The notes below the pieces were generated by a model that was not told the origin of the DNA, ran no database searches, and saw only the letters and a program-made list of their open reading frames with translations. A stretch of 37,773 nt of DNA from Acidimicrobiales bacterium (GTDB taxonomy: Bacteria > Actinomycetota > Acidimicrobiia > Acidimicrobiales > MedAcidi-G1), in the NCBI GenBank assembly GCA_016845305.1, contig JAERSW010000058.1, positions 1-37,773 of the forward strand. Direction: 5' to 3'. Made by a program: the position numbers and the translations under genes. This document shows positions 19,479 to 26,159 of the stretch, one piece after another. Within the stretch, counting starts at the first letter, position 1, and every line of letters begins with the position of its first letter.

Positions 19479-21197
19479 GTGCACGTCGTCGCCACCGCCG
19501 GACACGTCGACCACGGCAAGTCCACCCTCGTCGAGGCCCTCACGGGGACCGACCCGGACCGCTTCGCCGAGGAGAAGGCCCGTGGCCTGACCATCGACCT
19601 GGGCTTCGCCACCACCACGCTGCCCTCGGGTGCGCCCCTCTCGCTGGTCGACGTCCCGGGCCATGTCCGGTTCCTCAAGAACATGCTGGCCGGCGTCGGC
19701 GCGGTGGACGCCTGCCTGTTCGTGGTGGCGGCGACCGAGGGGTGGAAGCCGCAGTCCGAGGAGCACCTCCGGATCCTCGAGCTGCTGGGCATCCGCCACG
19801 GGGTGGTGGCCCTCACCAAGGTGGGTCCGGCCGAGGACGACCTCGTCGAGCTGGCCCGCCTGGAGATCGAGGAACGGGTGGCCGACACGTTCCTGGCCGG
19901 TGCCCCCATCGTGGGCACCGACGCCCCGACCGGGGTGGGCCTCGACGAGCTGCGCAGCGCCCTCGACGACCTGCTGGCCGCCGCGCCCACCGCCGTCGAC
20001 CACGGTCGGCCCCGCCTGTGGATCGACCGCTCGTTCTCGGCCCGGGGGGCCGGCACGGTGGTCACGGGCACGCTGGCCGGCGGTGGCCTGGCCGTCGACG
20101 ACGAACTGGCCGTCCATCCGGCCGGCACCGCGGTCCGGGTCCGATCGCTGGAGAACCACCACGCCGGGCACGACCGCCTGCCACCGGGCAGCCGGTGCGC
20201 GGTGAACCTGGTCGGCGTCGCCCACGACGAGGTGGTCCGGGGCGACGTGCTGGTGCGCACCGACCAGTGGCACCACGCCTCGGTGGTCGATGCCTCGCTG
20301 AGGGTCCTCGACCGGCTCGACCATCCGGTGTCGCGGCGCGGTGCCCACGTGCTGTACCTGGGCTCCGGCGAGCATCCGGTGCGGATGCGGATCCTCGGTC
20401 CGGACGCCCTGGAGCCGGGGGCCGAGGGACTGGTCCGGATCCACCTCCCGCGGCCGTTGCCCCTCCTGCCCGGAGACCGCTTCGTCCTCCGGGAGTCGGG
20501 CCGGGCCGAGACGGTGGGCGGCGGCGAGGTACTCGACGTCGACCCGGTGGAGCGCGCCTCGCGTGCGGCGCCCGACCGGTCGGTGGACCGGGTGGTCCGG
20601 GAGCGCGGCTGGATCGACGTGGCCGACCTGGAACGCCTCACCGGCGAACGGCGCGACCCGGACCTGGGGGGCTGGGTGGTCGATCCCGAGGTGCTGCACC
20701 GGACGCTCGAGGAACTCCGATCGGCGCTCGACGAGGCCGGTCCGATGGGCCTGGACCTGGCCGGGCTGGACCCCTTCCGTCGGGCCGCCGCCGAGATGCT
20801 GGCCGACGCGGTGGTCGACGCCGGCCGCCTGCTGCCCGCCGATGCCGTGGATCCGTTGGCCGACCACCCGTTCGTGGCCGCCCTGGCCGCCTCCCCGTTC
20901 GTCCCCCCGGCCCCCGACGGGGTGGACCGGGGCGAGCTGCGGGAGCTGGTCCGGCGGGGCGACGTGGTGGAGGTCGAGGGGATCTTCTACGCCGCGTCGG
21001 CCATCGCCGAGGCCGGACGCCTGGCGGCCCGCCTCCTGGCCGAGGCCCCCGACGGCTTCACCGTGTCGACCTTCCGGGAGGCGGCGGGCAACACGCGCAA
21101 GCACGCCATGCCCCTGCTGTCGCACCTGGACGGCACCGGGGTGACCCGACGCCGGGGCGACGTCCGCATCGCCGGACCGCGACTGCCCGCCTGCTGA
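19479..21197 (+). CDS. selB: Selenocysteine-specific translation elongation factor
   Basis: GTPase of 572 aa delivering Sec-tRNA(Sec) to UGA codons marked by a SECIS element. The N-terminal EF-Tu-like part has G1 GHVDHGKST (8-16), switch region ARGLTIDLGFA, and G3 DVPGHVRFLKNML. The G4 position reads LTKVG where TKxD is expected, so the guanine-specificity Asp appears substituted. EF-Tu domains II and III follow (SARGAGTVVTGTLAGG), then winged-helix repeats at the C-terminus (ELVRRGDVVEVEGIFYA, TVSTFREAAGNTRKHAMPLL) that bind the SECIS hairpin. Slightly shorter than E. coli SelB (614 aa). The GTG at 19479 is 4 bp after selA. Confidence 0.95.
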   Translation: MHVVATAGHVDHGKSTLVEALTGTDPDRFAEEKARGLTIDLGFATTTLPSGAPLSLVDVPGHVRFLKNMLAGVGAVDACLFVVAATEGWKPQSEEHLRILELLGIRHGVVALTKVGPAEDDLVELARLEIEERVADTFLAGAPIVGTDAPTGVGLDELRSALDDLLAAAPTAVDHGRPRLWIDRSFSARGAGTVVTGTLAGGGLAVDDELAVHPAGTAVRVRSLENHHAGHDRLPPGSRCAVNLVGVAHDEVVRGDVLVRTDQWHHASVVDASLRVLDRLDHPVSRRGAHVLYLGSGEHPVRMRILGPDALEPGAEGLVRIHLPRPLPLLPGDRFVLRESGRAETVGGGEVLDVDPVERASRAAPDRSVDRVVRERGWIDVADLERLTGERRDPDLGGWVVDPEVLHRTLEELRSALDEAGPMGLDLAGLDPFRRAAAEMLADAVVDAGRLLPADAVDPLADHPFVAALAASPFVPPAPDGVDRGELRELVRRGDVVEVEGIFYAASAIAEAGRLAARLLAEAPDGFTVSTFREAAGNTRKHAMPLLSHLDGTGVTRRRGDVRIAGPRLPAC

Positions 21198-21226
21198 TCC
21201 CGGGCCGGTCCCGGGCCGGTCCCGGG
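21198..21226. repeat. 11-bp tandem repeat between selB and whiB
   Basis: TCCCGGGCCGG occurs twice (21198-21208, 21209-21219) plus a partial third copy. It fills the whole 29-bp gap between the convergent selB and whiB stops; the palindromic CCCGGG cores could fold and terminate transcription. Confidence 0.65.
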
Positions 21227-21481
21227 TCAGGCCTCGATCAGGACGCGGCGCTCGGACTCGTTGGTCCCGCCCCAGATGCCGTAGGCCTCACGGCCGGCCA
21301 GGGCCATCTCGAGGCACCGGCCGACCACCGCGCAGTGGTCGCAGATCTCCTTGGCCTCGCGCTCCCGCAGGCGTCTCTCGTCCCGGCGTTCCCCGCTGGC
21401 CGGCGGATAGAACGCCGCCGCCTGAGGACCGCGACAGGCCGCCTTCGCCTGCCACTCCCGGAAGTCGCCGTCACCCGGCAT
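21227..21481 (-). CDS. WhiB-family transcriptional regulator
   Basis: Small actinobacteria-specific Fe-S regulator of 84 aa. The four cluster cysteines are C16 (AACRGP), C47 and C50 (ICDHC) and C56 (GRC), followed by the WhiB signature YGIWGGTNESERR and a basic/hydrophobic end. WhiB proteins bind a [4Fe-4S] cluster and act with the primary sigma factor on selected promoters. Which WhiB subclass this is cannot be told here. The ATG at 21479-21481 has GGGAGGT about 6 nt upstream; a GTG two codons earlier is less likely. Promoter elements lie at 21535-21564. Confidence 0.95.
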   Translation of the reverse strand: MPGDGDFREWQAKAACRGPQAAAFYPPASGERRDERRLREREAKEICDHCAVVGRCLEMALAGREAYGIWGGTNESERRVLIEA

Positions 21482-21534
21482 CCGCACACCTCCCGCTCGG
21501 TTTCCTCCGACCCGTCCACCCGGGCCGTGGTCGG

Positions 21535-21564
21535 AACCTATGGCGCGCGGGGAGGCCGGGACAA
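21535..21564 (-). promoter_or_regulatory. Predicted whiB promoter
   Basis: On the minus strand TTGTCC (21559-21564), 18-nt spacer, TAGGTT (21535-21540). It lies about 55 nt before the whiB start. Confidence 0.45.
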
Positions 21565-21588
21565 GGGCCCGATCGGTGCGCCGGATCC

Positions 21589-21645
21589 AGCGGCGCCCCG
21601 GGTCCTCAGCGGCGCCCCGGGTCCTCAGCGGCGCCCTGGGTTCTC
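21589..21645. repeat. Three tandem 19-bp repeats covering the nfeD-like stop codon
   Basis: Units 21589-21607, 21608-21626 and 21627-21645 follow each other; the first two are identical (AGCGGCGCCCCGGGTCCTC) and the third differs at two bases. A partial fourth copy enters the coding sequence. The repeat contains the TCA (stop) trinucleotide, so the gene ends at the array edge. Confidence 0.8.
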
Positions 21646-22936
21646 AGCGGCGATAGTCGCGGGCCGCGCCCTCGATGGGCTCGACCTCGAGCCACAGGCC
21701 GTCGACGGCCACCACCCGGATGTCGCCGCCCGGCTCGACCGGGGTGGCCCGGTTGGTGGTGGCCCGCCACACGGCGTCGCGGACCCGCACCGTGCCGTTG
21801 GGGCCGACGCGTTCCTCGACGGTGCCCACCTCGCCGACCATCCACTCCCGGCCGATGGTCGGCGTGGAGAACCGGGTCCGGACCATGGCCGGCATGCCCC
21901 CCACCACCCCGGCGATGGTGCCGACCACCCCGACCAGCAGGGTGATCCACGAGAACGAGCCGCCCTCGAACAGGTACACCGACCCGACGACCAGGGCGAT
22001 CGAACCGATGACCGACCACAGGCGCGGTACCCCGGCCTGGACGTCGATGGCGAAGCCGAGGAAGGCGAAGACCAGCACGCCGACCGCCCACCCCCGGGCC
22101 GGCAGCACGCCGAGGCCGTAGGTGGCCAGCAGGAACGAGCCGGCGCCGATCATCCCGGCGATGCCCACGCCGGCCGTGTACAGCTCGAAGACCAGCAGGC
22201 CCATGCCGACCAGCAGCAGCAGGTAGGCCACGGCCGGGCTGGCCACCGTGTGGAAGAACTGGTCGACGACGTCGAGCTGGCGGAAGCGGGTCGGGGTGAC
22301 CGGCTGCACGGTGGTCCCGTCGTCATCGGTGACGGTCCGCACCTCGAAGCCGGGCAGCCCCACCAAGTGCTCCAGCAGGACGGGCGAGGGCCGGGCCAGG
22401 CCGAGTTCCACGGCCTCGTCGTAGCCGACCGTGCGGTGCACCAGGTCGGTGTCGGCGGGCAGGCCGAACGGCGTGCCGTACCGGTCGCCGAGGACGGGGT
22501 CGCCGAACTCGCCGAGGTGGGCACCGGGGGCGATGCCCACGTCGTCGCCCAGGGCGGCCAGCCGGGCGATGGGTCCGGTGGCCTTCGCCCCGGACGGGCC
22601 GACCCAGAACGAGACCGGGACCGGCGCGTCGGCGACCAGCGCCGCCAGGCGGACGAGCTCCGCGTCGTCGACCACCGCGGTGGTGCTGTCGACCTGGAGG
22701 ACCACGGCCACCGTCTCCGCCGGGTCCAGACCCTCGAGGGTCTCGACCAGCATGTCGACCAGGACCGGGTCGAGAAACCCGTGGACCTCGACCACGTCGA
22801 CCACCGGCCCGTGGTCCACCTTGGCCGAGGCCACGCCGCCGGTGGCGCCGAGCAGCACGGCGCCGAGGGCCAGGGCCAGGACCGCCGCCGGCAGGCGGCG
22901 CCGGACGCGGTGACAAGCGTGGGGACGGGCGCGCAT
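21644..22936 (-). CDS. NfeD-type membrane protein with degenerate ClpP-class domain
   Basis: A 430-aa membrane protein of the long NfeD form. A signal or anchor helix (LPAAVLALALGAVLLGATGGV) precedes a ClpP/SppA-like domain (about 45-170). Four to five membrane helices follow (AYLLLLVGMGLLVFELYTAG and later), then a C-terminal OB-fold-type NfeD domain (GREWMVGEVGTVEERVGPNGTVRVRDAVW). In active members the motif PSGARAASAG carries the nucleophile Ser; here it reads PSGAKATGPIA, with no Ser at that place, so protease activity is doubtful. Related proteins act with stomatin/SPFH partners, none of which is adjacent. The C-terminus runs into 19-bp tandem repeats. Confidence 0.82.
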   Translation of the reverse strand: MRARPHACHRVRRRLPAAVLALALGAVLLGATGGVASAKVDHGPVVDVVEVHGFLDPVLVDMLVETLEGLDPAETVAVVLQVDSTTAVVDDAELVRLAALVADAPVPVSFWVGPSGAKATGPIARLAALGDDVGIAPGAHLGEFGDPVLGDRYGTPFGLPADTDLVHRTVGYDEAVELGLARPSPVLLEHLVGLPGFEVRTVTDDDGTTVQPVTPTRFRQLDVVDQFFHTVASPAVAYLLLLVGMGLLVFELYTAGVGIAGMIGAGSFLLATYGLGVLPARGWAVGVLVFAFLGFAIDVQAGVPRLWSVIGSIALVVGSVYLFEGGSFSWITLLVGVVGTIAGVVGGMPAMVRTRFSTPTIGREWMVGEVGTVEERVGPNGTVRVRDAVWRATTNRATPVEPGGDIRVVAVDGLWLEVEPIEGAARDYRR

Positions 22937-22991
22937 GGTCAGGGGAGGGGTCGAAGGCGCGGTCGAGGGAAGGGGCGTCCGGGAGGGCTGC

Positions 22992-23336
22992 TCAGTCGGC
23001 GGACTCGCCGAGGGCCAGCACGGCCTCCTCGACGGTCTCGCGGACGGGCACGATGCGGTCGAACCCCGTGGTGTGCAGCAGGCGGGTCAGGGCCGGCCGG
23101 TTGCAGGCCACCGCCACGTCGCCGTCGTTCTCGCGGGCCCGGCGGATGCCGCCGATGAGGGCACCGAGGCCGGCCGAGTCCATGAACGGCACGTCCGAAA
23201 GGTCGACCAGCACGTAGGACTCCTCGGCCAGGTCGGTCAGGGCCTCGCGGAACTGGGCCACCGTGTAGGCGTCCAGCTCGCCGGCCGGGCGGCACAGCAC
23301 GTAGCCGTCGTGTCGTTCGACCGTGATCTCCAGCAT
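22992..23336 (-). CDS. STAS-domain anti-sigma factor antagonist
   Basis: Single STAS domain of 114 aa, SpoIIAA/RsbV type. The phosphorylatable serine is S54 in VPFMDSAGLGALIGG, the canonical DSAGLG. Such proteins, when unphosphorylated, bind an anti-sigma kinase and free a sigma factor. No RsbW-type kinase gene is in the window, so the partner is elsewhere. The ATG at 23334-23336 is chosen because it starts the STAS fold directly; TACCCT about 37 nt upstream would be the -10. It is divergent from a stand-alone receiver gene. Confidence 0.9.
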   Translation of the reverse strand: MLEITVERHDGYVLCRPAGELDAYTVAQFREALTDLAEESYVLVDLSDVPFMDSAGLGALIGGIRRARENDGDVAVACNRPALTRLLHTTGFDRIVPVRETVEEAVLALGESAD

Positions 23337-23373
23337 CGGGGCCCCCGTTCCTCGGATCCGTCCCTCAGCGGGG

Positions 23374-23379
23374 AGGGTA
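23374..23379 (-). promoter_or_regulatory. -10 hexamer TACCCT of the STAS gene
   Basis: TACCCT on the minus strand, followed by a leader of about 30 nt with a purine-rich site (GAGGAACGGGGG). Confidence 0.4.
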
Positions 23380-23467
23380 GACGCGTCCGGCCGAACCCGG
23401 TCACCGGCCTGTCCACGGCCCTGTCCACAGCGCGGGTCCGGCCGCACATCGGAGGCACCCGCGTCGG

Positions 23468-23473
23468 TACGAT
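23468..23473 (+). promoter_or_regulatory. -10 hexamer TACGAT of the receiver gene
   Basis: TACGAT ends 7 nt before the GTG at 23481; no Shine-Dalgarno site. Confidence 0.5.
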
Positions 23474-23480
23474 CCCCGCC

Positions 23481-23864
23481 GTGAGCGACACGACCGTCCT
23501 GGTGGCCACGGATGCCGACCACGTCCACGACGAGGTGGAGGCCGCCCTCGGCGGCGACCACGCCGTGGTCCGGGTCCACGCCGGCGCCGAGGTCCTCGAC
23601 GCCGTGGCCGCCCACGAACCGGCCCTCGTCGTCCTCGACCTCCAGATCGGGAACATGGGCGGCATGGCCGCCTGCATGGACCTCCGCCTCGAGGAACGGG
23701 CCGGCCGCATCGGCCCCCAGCGCATCGTGATGCTGCTGGACCGCGAGGCCGACGACTTCCTGGCCCGGCGGGCCGAGGCCGACGCCTGGACGGTCAAGCC
23801 GGTCGACGCCCTGGCGTTGCGGCGGACCGCCCGCTCGGTCCTCGCCGAGTCCGCACCCGCCTGA
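23481..23864 (+). CDS. Single-domain response regulator receiver
   Basis: CheY-like receiver of 127 aa without an output domain. Phospho-acceptor D53 lies in LVVLDLQIGNMGG and the conserved Lys-Pro in TVKPVDALALRR (K105); the N-terminal acidic pair is represented by ATDADHV (D11, D13). The switch Thr/Ser region is IVMLLD, where the usual Thr/Ser is not evident. It may work by protein-protein contact, for example with the divergent STAS partner-switch pathway, but this is inference. The GTG at 23481 follows TACGAT. Confidence 0.85.
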   Translation: MSDTTVLVATDADHVHDEVEAALGGDHAVVRVHAGAEVLDAVAAHEPALVVLDLQIGNMGGMAACMDLRLEERAGRIGPQRIVMLLDREADDFLARRAEADAWTVKPVDALALRRTARSVLAESAPA

Positions 23865-23927
23865 GCGACGCTCCGGGACGGCGGGCCGTGGCGGTGCGTC
23901 TCCCGACCGGTCGGAGCGGGTCGCCGG

Positions 23928-23933
23928 TACCCT
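23928..23933 (+). promoter_or_regulatory. -10 hexamer TACCCT of tRNA-Pro
   Basis: TACCCT ends 11 nt before the first tRNA base, giving a short 5' leader for RNase P. Confidence 0.4.
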
Positions 23934-23944
23934 TCCCGGCCACA

Positions 23945-24021
23945 CGGGTAGTGGCGCAGGTTGGTAGCGCGCCTCGTTCGGGACGAGGAGGTCGTGGGTT
24001 CAAATCCCGCCTACCCGACCA
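23945..24021 (+). tRNA. tRNA-Pro (anticodon CGG), CCA encoded
   Basis: 77 nt including genomic CCA. Acceptor CGGGTAG pairs with CTACCCG, anticodon arm CCTCG-TTCGGGA-CGAGG carries CGG (reads CCG), and the T-arm is GTGGGTTCAAATCCCGC. Unpaired-type first base C1 pairing with G72 is typical of bacterial tRNA-Pro. It precedes the FrhB-like gene by 27 bp on the same strand. Confidence 0.96.
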
Positions 24022-24048
24022 TCTCCGCGGCGTCGGCCGCGTCGAGAC

Positions 24049-25377
24049 GTGAGCCGGGTCGTGACCGGCTCGGCGACAGTCCCGCCCCCGGGGCCGGCCG
24101 AACGCCTCCACGCCATCGTGGAGCAGGGGCTGTGCATCGGCTGCGGGCTCTGCCAGGCCGTCGCCGGACCCGGTTCGATCAGCGTGCGCCGGGTGGCGAG
24201 CGGCTACGAGGCCCCGGTCGTCACCGGTCCGCTGGACCACGCCACCGTCGACACCATCTACGACGTGTGCCCGGGAACGCGCATCGACGGGCTCCCGGAC
24301 CGCCTCGTCGACAAGCGGACCGTGGTGGATCCCGTCTGGGGTCCGTGGCGTCGCATCGTGCGGGCCTGGGCCGCCGATCCCGACGTCCGCCACCGGGGTT
24401 CCACCGGCGGGGTCCTCACCGCCCTGTGCGTCCACCTGCTGGAGTCCGGACAGGTCGACCACGTCCTCCACGTGCGGGCATCGTCCACCGAGCCGACGTT
24501 CGGCGAGCCGACCCTGAGCTCGACGCCCGACGAGGTCCTCGAGGCGGTCGGCTCCCGCTACGGCCCGACGGCCACGCTGCGCCACGTCACCGACGCCCTG
24601 GACCTCGGTCGACCGCTGGCCTTCGTCGGCAAGCCCTGCGACATCGCCGCCCTCCGCAACTGGGGGCGCCACGACCCGCGGGTCGACGACCTGGTCCGGG
24701 TCTGGCTGACGCCGGTCTGCGGTGGCTTCGGCACCCCGGACGCCACCCGGGGGTTCCTCGACCGGGTCGGGATCCATCCCGCCGAACTGACCGCGCTGCG
24801 CTACCGGGGCCACGGATGCCCGGGGCCGACCCGGGCCGAGACCGCCGACCGGGTCGAGGAACGCCACTACCTGGACTTCTGGGGCGACGACGAGAGCCAG
24901 TGGACCCTGCCGTGGCGGTGCAAGGTGTGCCCCGACGGGATCGGCGAGGCCGCCGACCTCGCCGCGTCGGACACCTGGCCCGGCGGGTCGCCCGACCGCG
25001 TCACCAGCGAGACCGATCCGGGCACCAACGCCGTGGTGGCCCGCACCGAGGTGGGTCGCCGCCTCCTGGCCGAGGCCGAGGCCGCCGGCGCCATCGAGGT
25101 CGAAGGCGACATCGGCCCGGCCGAGATGGGCGAGTACCAGCCCCACCAGGTGCGCAAGAAGTACGCGGCGGGGCCCCGCCACGAGGCGCTCGGCGCGGCG
25201 GGCCGGATCCAGCCCGTCACCCACCGGCTGCGGCTCCGCGACCTGGCCGCCGAACTCCCACCCGACGAGGTGGCCCGCCAGCACGAGGGCGTCCGCATCC
25301 GGATCGCCGACGGCCGGGCCACGCAACCCACCCCATCCATCGACGCCACGGAGAGCCCCACAGGAGGGTCCCCATGA
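24049..25377 (+). CDS. Coenzyme F420 hydrogenase/dehydrogenase beta subunit (FrhB) family Fe-S flavoprotein
   Basis: Protein of 442 aa in the FrhB family, whose members transfer electrons between Fe-S centres, FAD and F420 or other acceptors. An N-terminal ferredoxin-like motif CIGCGLCQAV (about 28-37) and DVCPGTRIDG precede the FrhB N domain (HRGSTGGVLTALCVHLLESG). The FrhB C domain contains FVGKPCDIAALRNWG, VCGGFGTPD, LRYRGHGCPGPTRAE and the cysteine pair WRCKVCPDGIGEAADLAASD. F420 occurs in many actinobacteria, but no hydrogenase or F420-specific partner is adjacent, so substrate is unknown. The last 60 residues are poorly conserved. The stop overlaps the next gene as ATGA. The GTG at 24049 lacks an obvious Shine-Dalgarno site. 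Confidence 0.85.
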   Translation: MSRVVTGSATVPPPGPAERLHAIVEQGLCIGCGLCQAVAGPGSISVRRVASGYEAPVVTGPLDHATVDTIYDVCPGTRIDGLPDRLVDKRTVVDPVWGPWRRIVRAWAADPDVRHRGSTGGVLTALCVHLLESGQVDHVLHVRASSTEPTFGEPTLSSTPDEVLEAVGSRYGPTATLRHVTDALDLGRPLAFVGKPCDIAALRNWGRHDPRVDDLVRVWLTPVCGGFGTPDATRGFLDRVGIHPAELTALRYRGHGCPGPTRAETADRVEERHYLDFWGDDESQWTLPWRCKVCPDGIGEAADLAASDTWPGGSPDRVTSETDPGTNAVVARTEVGRRLLAEAEAAGAIEVEGDIGPAEMGEYQPHQVRKKYAAGPRHEALGAAGRIQPVTHRLRLRDLAAELPPDEVARQHEGVRIRIADGRATQPTPSIDATESPTGGSP

Positions 25378-26147
25378 CCGACGCCCCGACGCCGGACCGG
25401 GACGGGACCCCGGATCCGATCCTCGTGCTGTGGGCGACGCCCCGCTCCACGTCGACGGCCTTCGAGTGGATGATGCGGATGCGGGGCGACTTCACCTGCT
25501 TCCACGAGCCGCTCGGCGAGCCCTGGCACCACGGCGACGACGCCCAGTGGCCCCGAGCCGACGCCGAACGCCACCAACCGGGCCTGACCATGGCGTCGGT
25601 GCTGGCCGGGATGCAGGAGGCGGCCCGGACCCGTCCGGTGTTCTCCAAGGACATGGCCTTCTACGTGTCGCACCTGTGGACGCCCGACTACCTCGACCAC
25701 TTCCACCACAGCTTCATCATCCGGCACCCGGCGAAGGTGCTGCCGTCGTACCACTCGAAGATGGGCGACTTCGAGGAGATCGAGATCGGGTTCGCCGAGC
25801 AACGGGAGCTGTTCGACCGGGTCGTGGCGCACACCGGTTCGGTCCCGCCGATCATCGACAGCGACGACCTCCTCGAGGACCCGCCCGCCGTCGTCGAGGC
25901 GTACTGCGAGGCGGTGGGCATCGAGTTCCTGCCCGACGCCCTCTCGTGGGAGCCGGGCCAGCGCGACGAGGTGCTGTGGTACGACACCACCGGCGTCTGG
26001 CACGCCGCCCTGAAGGCCTCGACGGGCCTGCACGCCCAGGAGCGGACCTACGGCGACATCTCCGGCGAGCCGGACTGGATCCTCGAGATGTACGAGCGTT
26101 CGCTGCCCCACTACGAGCACCTGCACCGGCACCGCCTGGGCGCCTGA
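25374..26147 (+). CDS. Sulfotransferase-family protein
   Basis: Protein of 257 aa with the PAPS-dependent sulfotransferase P-loop-like fold. The 5'-phosphosulfate loop is LWATPRSTSTAFEWMM (about 19-34), and the 3'-phosphate-binding strand is FIIRHPAKVLPSYHSKM. The central helix pattern GFAEQRELFDRVV and the Asp-rich IIDSDDLLEDP are also typical. Acceptor substrate is unknown. AGGAGGG lies 5 nt upstream of the ATG at 25374, which itself overlaps the FrhB-family stop as ATGA, so the two are translationally coupled. It is convergent with the metallo-beta-lactamase gene, with only 12 bp between them. Confidence 0.85.
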   Translation: MTDAPTPDRDGTPDPILVLWATPRSTSTAFEWMMRMRGDFTCFHEPLGEPWHHGDDAQWPRADAERHQPGLTMASVLAGMQEAARTRPVFSKDMAFYVSHLWTPDYLDHFHHSFIIRHPAKVLPSYHSKMGDFEEIEIGFAEQRELFDRVVAHTGSVPPIIDSDDLLEDPPAVVEAYCEAVGIEFLPDALSWEPGQRDEVLWYDTTGVWHAALKASTGLHAQERTYGDISGEPDWILEMYERSLPHYEHLHRHRLGA

Positions 26148-26159
26148 GCCGCCCGCGGC

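Noticed and set aside
21183-21230. UGA at the selB end (after Cys) as a possible selenocysteine codon
   Set aside because: Downstream translation enters a tandem-repeat terminator region and runs into antisense whiB; SelB already has its complete winged-helix end.
19742-23158. 1138-codon plus-strand open frame across selB, whiB and nfeD
   Set aside because: It crosses three well-supported genes in two orientations and encodes Arg/Gly/Pro-rich sequence with no motif; typical high-GC shadow.
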